A stretch of DNA of 46,124 nt, from contig CAIPBJ010000123.1 of the NCBI GenBank assembly GCA_903863255.1, positions 1 to 46,124 of the forward strand, given 5' to 3'. This document shows positions 41,752 to 46,124 of the stretch, one piece after another (position 1 is the first letter of the stretch; every line of letters begins with the position of its first letter). Source of the stretch: an uncultured Methylophilaceae bacterium (GTDB lineage: Bacteria; Pseudomonadota; Gammaproteobacteria; Burkholderiales; Methylophilaceae). Both the position numbers and the translations under genes were made by a program. The notes under the pieces were generated by a model. That model worked only from the letters and a program-made list of their open reading frames with translations. It was not told where the DNA came from and did no database searches.

Positions 41752-42557
41752 GTCTATCTCGAGAGGATGTCCTGAGAGAGCTGGAGCTCCTGCCCGTCTG
41801 GAAGCTTAATCCCTCCTCGCCAACCCGTCAGGAGGTCACTCCTCCAGTTGAAGGGGTGCAGGCTGGGCAGGATGACCTGCCGGATAGCGGCAATTCCGGC
41901 TCTCAAACTGAGGATGCTTTTAAGATGCCGTCCCTCGGCAGTTCATTGGCTGACGGTCGTCGCGAGATCATGATGAAGCTCGACTGGCAGGACCTTGAGG
42001 AATGCGTTGCCAATTGTCAGGCCTGTAAGCTCGGGAAGACAAGAACACGAACTGTCTTTGGAGTAGGTGATAAGGATGCCGACCTGATGCTGATCGGGGA
42101 GGCTCCGGGTGCGGAGGAGGATAAGCAGGGCGAGCCTTTTGTAGGGCAGGCAGGCAAACTGCTGGACAATATGCTGGCTTCGATCCACCTCAAGCGAGGA
42201 GAAAAAGTCTATATTGCGAACGTGTTGAAATGCCGTCCTCCCGATAACAGGGACCCCCATGGCGAGGAGGTGTCCCTGTGTGATCCTTTCTTGAAGAGGC
42301 AGATAGAGCTGGTCGGACCGAAAGTGATTGTCGTATTGGGTAAATTCGCCGCCCAGTCGATTTTGGGAACGGATGCCAGTATAGCCAGCCTGAGGGGCAG
42401 ATTACACGAATTCCATGGCGTACCTGTCGTCGTGACCTATCATCCCGCCTACCTGTTACGCAATCTTCAGGACAAATCCCTGGCATGGGAAGACCTGTGC
42501 TTGGCAAGACAAGTGATGTCGGACTTGCAATCCCGTTCTTTACCCCCATCTACATAA
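41748..42557 (+). CDS. Family 4 uracil-DNA glycosylase (4Fe-4S)
   Basis: Removes uracil from DNA; this group carries a 4Fe-4S cluster. The 269 residues have the cluster ligands Cys90, Cys93, Cys162 and Cys178, the uracil-binding GEAPGAEED (118-126) and the catalytic YHPAYLLR loop (231-238). The first 80 residues are a proline-rich, low-complexity extension absent from small archaeal and Thermus enzymes but common in Betaproteobacteria. Overlaps rimI by four bases and probably ends the operon. Confidence 0.94.
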   Translation: MSLSREDVLRELELLPVWKLNPSSPTRQEVTPPVEGVQAGQDDLPDSGNSGSQTEDAFKMPSLGSSLADGRREIMMKLDWQDLEECVANCQACKLGKTRTRTVFGVGDKDADLMLIGEAPGAEEDKQGEPFVGQAGKLLDNMLASIHLKRGEKVYIANVLKCRPPDNRDPHGEEVSLCDPFLKRQIELVGPKVIVVLGKFAAQSILGTDASIASLRGRLHEFHGVPVVVTYHPAYLLRNLQDKSLAWEDLCLARQVMSDLQSRSLPPST

Positions 42558-42583
42558 TCAGAAATCCACAACGAGGAGTTAAC

Positions 42584-43183
42584 ATGCAGAAATTTTTTAC
42601 AGGTTTGATGGCAATCGTTACATTCTTGAGTCTTTCAGGGTGCGGTTACAATTCCATCCAGGCTCAGGATGAGGAAATCAAGGCGCAATGGTCGGAGGTG
42701 CTTAATCAATATCAGCGCAGAGCCGATCTGGTGCCCAATCTTGTCAAGACGGTCAAGGGTTATGCCGATCATGAGGAGAAGGTATTCTCCGAGGTTGCTG
42801 AAGCCCGTTCAAGTGTCAGCAGCATTCGGGCAACCCCTGAACTGATCAACGACCCGGATGCCTTTGCGAAGTTCCAGGCTGCCCAGGGTCAAATGACTTC
42901 GGCCCTGTCTCGACTGCTGGCGGTATCCGAGAACTATCCCCAACTTAAGGCGGATGCAGGGTTCCGGGATTTGCAGGCACAGCTGGAAGGCACTGAGAAT
43001 CGGGTTACCGTTGCCAGGAACCGTTATATCGAGGCAGTGAAGCAATACAATATCACGGTCCGTTCTTTCCCGGACAACCTGACTGCCATGGTGTTCGGCT
43101 ATAAGCCAAAACCATCTTTCACGGTGGATAATGAAAAAGCGATTTCTACTGCGCCTGCCGTGGATTTTGGGGATAAGAAGTAA
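42584..43183 (+). CDS. lemA: LemA-family lipoprotein
   Basis: A 199-residue envelope protein of the LemA family, whose members are helical bundles often encoded with TPM-domain proteins. The chosen ATG (42584) is preceded by GAGGAG and gives a lipoprotein signal with lipobox LSGC (Cys20). The core shows QWSEVLNQYQRRADLVPNL and the LLAVSENYPQLKAD segment typical of LemA. It starts 26 bases after the UDG stop and is followed by two TPM-domain genes. Confidence 0.95.
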   Translation: MQKFFTGLMAIVTFLSLSGCGYNSIQAQDEEIKAQWSEVLNQYQRRADLVPNLVKTVKGYADHEEKVFSEVAEARSSVSSIRATPELINDPDAFAKFQAAQGQMTSALSRLLAVSENYPQLKADAGFRDLQAQLEGTENRVTVARNRYIEAVKQYNITVRSFPDNLTAMVFGYKPKPSFTVDNEKAISTAPAVDFGDKK

Positions 43184-43191
43184 ACTTTAAA

Positions 43192-44037
43192 ATGAAATCA
43201 TTCGTGCGGTACCTGCTCGTATGCTGCCTGTTTATGTTGAATGTCGCCCTTGCAGCGGACGAGCAGGCAATACCCGACCTTTCGCAGCGTGTCACCGACC
43301 TGACCGGGACCCTGACAAACGAGCAACGGACCAATCTTGAAAACAAGATCGCCCAGTTCGAGCAGGCAAAAGGGAGTCAGATAGCCGTTCTGGTGATCAA
43401 CACCACCCAGCCGGAGGCGATCGAGCAATATTCGATCCGCGTCGCCGAGAAGTGGAAGATTGGACGAAAGAAAACCGACGATGGTGTGATCATTCTCCTT
43501 GCCATGCAGGACAGGAAGGTCCGTATCGAAGTCGGGTATGGGCTTGAGGGTGCCATTCCGGATGCCTACGCGAAAAGGATCATCGCTGAAGACATGACCC
43601 CCTTGTTCAAGAAAGGGGATTATTACGGCGGTCTCGATGCGGGCGTTGACAAGTTATGCCTGCTGATTTCGGGTGAGAACCTCCCTCCCCCTTCAGCCAA
43701 ATCTCCCGAGAGTCAAATGAGTTTGGAGAATTGGCTGGTTTTTTTCCTTGTGGGATGCGTTTTTGTAGGAAGGCTGTTGTCCGCTTTCTTGGGCAGGACC
43801 CTTGGATCGCTTGTGACCGGAGGCTTTTTTGCCTTTATCACCTGGGCTGTTGCAGGTGCAATCGGAACGGCTATCTTTGTAGGGTTCCTGGCTTTTGTCT
43901 TTACACTTTTGAGTCCGGGATTCTTTAATCCTCTAGCCTTTTACGGTGGATCCGGCCGCGGCGGGTTTGGAGGAGGGGGCGGTTTTAGCGGCGGAGGCGG
44001 GACTTTTGGCGGCGGCGGAGCTTCGGGGGGATGGTAA
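43192..44037 (+). CDS. TPM-domain membrane protein with glycine-rich tail (YgcG family)
   Basis: The 281 residues begin with a Sec signal peptide (1-21, ALA cleavage). A TPM domain (about 28-155) with LTGTLTNEQRTNLENKI and VEVGYGLEG-type IEVGYGLEGAIPD follows in the periplasm, then two hydrophobic segments (181-199 and 208-241) and a Gly-rich C-terminal tail (252-281). TPM proteins were proposed to act as phosphatases or in membrane protein quality control; their function here is not known. Starts eight bases after lemA. Confidence 0.92.
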   Translation: MKSFVRYLLVCCLFMLNVALAADEQAIPDLSQRVTDLTGTLTNEQRTNLENKIAQFEQAKGSQIAVLVINTTQPEAIEQYSIRVAEKWKIGRKKTDDGVIILLAMQDRKVRIEVGYGLEGAIPDAYAKRIIAEDMTPLFKKGDYYGGLDAGVDKLCLLISGENLPPPSAKSPESQMSLENWLVFFLVGCVFVGRLLSAFLGRTLGSLVTGGFFAFITWAVAGAIGTAIFVGFLAFVFTLLSPGFFNPLAFYGGSGRGGFGGGGGFSGGGGTFGGGGASGGW

Positions 44038-44543
44038 TGCATCATAAAGTGTTCAGGAGACTGATCAGTCATCTTTCAAAAACGCCTTGGACGATTCGCA
44101 AGCATTTTTCCAATGCCAGTCTGGACAGAATCGAACGGGCCATTCAAATGTCCGAACGCAGTCATACCGGTCAGATTCGTTTTATCGTCGAATCCGATCT
44201 GCATCCGATTGATATACTGGGAAAGAAGACGCCGAATAAACGGGCGATGGAGTTGTTTGCCCAGCTGGGTATCTGGGATACCGAACAAAACAATGGCGTC
44301 CTGATCTACCTGTTACTTGCTGACAAGGACGTGGAGATCGTAGCTGACCGCGGGATACATAATTTAGTGGGTGAGTCGGGATGGCATTCGATCTGTGTCG
44401 AAATGGAGAGCCACTTTTGCAAAGGAAATTTCGAGGAAGGGGTGTTATTCGGCATAAAAAAGATCGGCGGGTTGATGGCACTTCATTTCCCATCCGATGG
44501 CGATCATGTCAACGAATTGCCAGACAAGCCCCTTGTGATCTAA
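44037..44543 (+). CDS. Second TPM-domain protein, cytoplasmic or peripheral
   Basis: A 168-residue protein with a TPM-like domain (about 30-140, with NNGVLIYLLLADKDVEIVADRG). Unlike its neighbour it has no signal peptide and no clear membrane segment. The start ATG at 44037 overlaps the previous stop (TAATG), with GGGGGG six bases upstream; an ATG at 44031 is in frame but too near that site. Together with lemA and the first TPM gene it forms a three-gene unit. A palindromic hairpin follows the stop. Confidence 0.85.
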   Translation: MHHKVFRRLISHLSKTPWTIRKHFSNASLDRIERAIQMSERSHTGQIRFIVESDLHPIDILGKKTPNKRAMELFAQLGIWDTEQNNGVLIYLLLADKDVEIVADRGIHNLVGESGWHSICVEMESHFCKGNFEEGVLFGIKKIGGLMALHFPSDGDHVNELPDKPLVI

Positions 44544-44545
44544 CC

Positions 44546-44561
44546 CTTCCCCATGGGGAAG
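44546..44561 (+). repeat. 16-bp G/C-rich palindrome after the TPM genes, possible terminator
   Basis: CTTCCCCATGGGGAAG is a perfect palindrome starting three bases after the TPM stop codon. It could fold with a four-base loop and six paired bases. The following sequence is only moderately T-rich, so a terminator is possible but not clear. Confidence 0.4.
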
Positions 44562-44614
44562 CCAGGCATTCAATTTATTCAAAAATCCCCATCATTGATT
44601 GAGGATACCTAGTT

Positions 44615-44645
44615 TTGGCTGACTTCCTTTCAATTTCGCTATAAA
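44615..44645 (+). promoter_or_regulatory. Candidate promoter for proS
   Basis: TTGGCT (44615-44620) and TATAAA (44640-44645) are separated by 19 bases, 42 bases before the proS ATG. Both are near sigma-70 consensus, but the spacing is at the upper limit. Confidence 0.35.
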
Positions 44646-44687
44646 ATCCGCCACTTGATCGATATCTGAAATAAGAAAAGAGTACCC

Positions 44688-46124
44688 ATGCGTGCATCCC
44701 AATTTTTTATAGCCACCCAAAAAGAAGCACCACAGGAAGCCGAACTGGTCAGCCATAGCCTGATGCTGCGTGCCGGGCTGATCAAGCGGCTCGGTGCCGG
44801 TTTGTACACATGGATGCCCCTGGGTCTGCGAATACTTCGCAAAGTGGAAGCCGTCGTCAGGGATGAGATGAACAAGGCGGGTGCTCTTGAATTGCTTATG
44901 CCTGCTGTGCAGCCGAAGGAACTATGGGAGGAGACGGGCCGCTGGGCAGTTTTCGGTCCCCAGATGCTTAAAATAAAGGATCGTCATGATCGAGACTTCT
45001 GTTTCGGGCCCACCCATGAGGAGGTCATCACCGATATCGCGCGTCGTGAGATCAAGAGTTACAAGCAGTTGCCGATCAATTTTTACCAGATCCAGACCAA
45101 GTTCCGTGATGAGATCCGCCCTCGATTCGGAGTGATGCGTGCCCGTGAGTTCATGATGAAGGACGCCTATTCGTTCCATACCAGTTTCGAATCCCTTGAA
45201 AAGACCTATCAGGTCATGTTTAAGGCCTACAGCAATGTATTTGACAGGCTAGGGTTGAAATTCCGCGCGGTTCGGGCCGATACCGGCGCAATTGGCGGGG
45301 ACGGTTCCCATGAGTTCCACGTCCTGGCAGATTCCGGCGAGGATGCTTTGGCGTATTGCGAGCAGTCCGATTACGCCGCCAATGTCGAGCTGTCAGAAGC
45401 GCTGCCGCCGGATGGGAATCGCAAGCAGGGGTCGGAGACGATGCAAGAGGTTGAGACACCCAAGCAAACATCCTGCGAGGATGTCGCATCCCTTCTCGGC
45501 GTGGGTATCGACAGGACAGTCAAGGCAATTGCCTTGATCGTGTCGGGCAGGTTCTATTTGCTGCTGCTGCGCGGGGACCATCATCTCAATGAGGTAAAAG
45601 TGGGCAAGCTGACTGGGTTCGAGCAGTTCCGTTTTGCCAGTGAAGAGGAGATCCGTTCTGCCCTGAAGTGCCCACCCGGTTTTATCGGACCCGTTGGAGC
45701 CGGCCCGGACGTTACAGTTGTCGCTGACCTTGCCGTGAACGTGATGAGTGATTTTATCTGTGGCGCCAACAAGCCAAAATACCACCTCAAAGGCGTGAAT
45801 TTCGGTCGTGACCTGCCTGAACCGAGCCTGGTTGCTGATATCCGAAACGTGGTGGAAGGGGACCCGAGCCCGGACGGAAAAGGGAAATTGAAACTTTGCC
45901 GGGGTATCGAGGTGGGCCACATTTTTCAGCTTCGAACCAAATATGCTAAATCCATGGGGGCAACCTACCTAGATGACCAGGGTCAAACCCAGGTGATGGA
46001 GATGGGCTGTTACGGCATCGGCGTATCCCGAATCGTCGGAGCGGCGATCGAACAGGGAAACGATGAACGAGGCATCGTTTTTCCGAAGAGCATGGCCCCT
46101 TTTCAGGTGGTCATCACGCCAATC
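44688..46124 (+). CDS. proS: Prolyl-tRNA synthetase, 3' end cut by window edge
   Basis: Charges tRNA-Pro. The frame is open for 479 codons to the right edge, out of about 570-580 in the full enzyme. It starts [20 protein letters not shown], with a class II core: motif 1 around [15 protein letters not shown], motif 2 at [26 protein letters not shown], and the bacterial-type INS editing domain between motifs 2 and 3 (about 225-405). The [14 protein letters not shown] motif 3 is present near residue 443, so only the anticodon-binding domain is missing. AAAAGAG precedes the ATG. Confidence 0.97.
   Translation, partial: MRASQFFIATQKEAPQEAELVSHSLMLRAGLIKRLGAGLYTWMPLGLRILRKVEAVVRDEMNKAGALELLMPAVQPKELWEETGRWAVFGPQMLKIKDRHDRDFCFGPTHEEVITDIARREIKSYKQLPINFYQIQTKFRDEIRPRFGVMRAREFMMKDAYSFHTSFESLEKTYQVMFKAYSNVFDRLGLKFRAVRADTGAIGGDGSHEFHVLADSGEDALAYCEQSDYAANVELSEALPPDGNRKQGSETMQEVETPKQTSCEDVASLLGVGIDRTVKAIALIVSGRFYLLLLRGDHHLNEVKVGKLTGFEQFRFASEEEIRSALKCPPGFIGPVGAGPDVTVVADLAVNVMSDFICGANKPKYHLKGVNFGRDLPEPSLVADIRNVVEGDPSPDGKGKLKLCRGIEVGHIFQLRTKYAKSMGATYLDDQGQTQVMEMGCYGIGVSRIVGAAIEQGNDERGIVFPKSMAPFQVVITPI

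Noticed and set aside
1-46124. CRISPR array, insertion sequence, prophage or rRNA operon
   Set aside because: No regularly spaced direct repeats, transposase or phage genes, and no rRNA sequence were seen anywhere in the window.

Overview
The window is ordinary chromosomal DNA from a betaproteobacterium, most likely of the order Nitrosomonadales. The evidence is conserved gene neighbourhoods: recA-recX-alaS-lysC-tRNA-Ser, mogA-thiL-pgpA-pncC, yjgA/pmbA, folK-dNK-panB-panC, tsaB-rimI-family-4 UDG, and an ilvE-CHCC zinc-finger pair. A Gcr-family membrane protein and a Kdo hydroxylase homologue point the same way. The outer membrane genes (mlaA, kdoO) show it is Gram-negative. The complete cbb3 oxidase cluster shows it respires oxygen at low tension. 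The species cannot be named from the sequence alone.

Layout, left to right. Positions 1-665 are AT-rich and almost gene-free, with one possible truncated gene at the edge, and they abut the 3' end of a tRNA-Ser(GCT). From 666 to 6197 the minus strand carries recA, recX, alaS, lysC and the tRNA. A small exported Tyr/Pro-rich protein diverges from recA. From 6714 to 9200 (minus) lies a tight mogA-thiL-pgpA-pncC operon. A PDZ lipoprotein and a Gcr-family membrane protein follow on the plus strand (9314-12082), then yjgA/darP (minus) and pmbA (plus). From 14056 to 23695 nearly everything is on the minus strand: mlaA, photolyase, rlmH, rsfS, panD, a membrane-anchored esterase, panC, panB, a deoxynucleoside kinase, folK, pcnB and a PduO-type cobalamin adenosyltransferase. 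murI faces the CHCC zinc finger and ilvE.

From 25924 to 35517 the plus strand carries a conserved hypothetical membrane protein, a SCO copper chaperone, ccoN-O-Q-P, ccoG, a FixH-like protein with an extra membrane domain, and the copper ATPase ccoI. Together these build and metallate a cbb3-type cytochrome oxidase: SCO and CcoI handle copper, CcoG and the FixH-like protein assist maturation. No ccoS is visible. A VIT-family iron/manganese transporter (minus) diverges from a PPK2 polyphosphate kinase, followed by a DinG-family helicase. An EamA half-transporter and kdoO lie on the minus strand. The right end carries tsaB-rimI-udg, then lemA with two TPM-domain genes, and the first 479 codons of proS, cut by the window edge.

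No CRISPR array, insertion sequence, prophage or rRNA gene was seen. Most genes are housekeeping and well understood. The observations most worth following are the AT-rich edge at the tRNA-Ser 3' end, the Gcr/PDZ-lipoprotein pair, the Tyr-Tyr repeat protein, the CxxC membrane protein at 25924, and the enlarged FixH-like protein with no adjacent ccoS. I found no clearly new multi-gene system. All functional calls rest on motif recognition by reading, without database searches.
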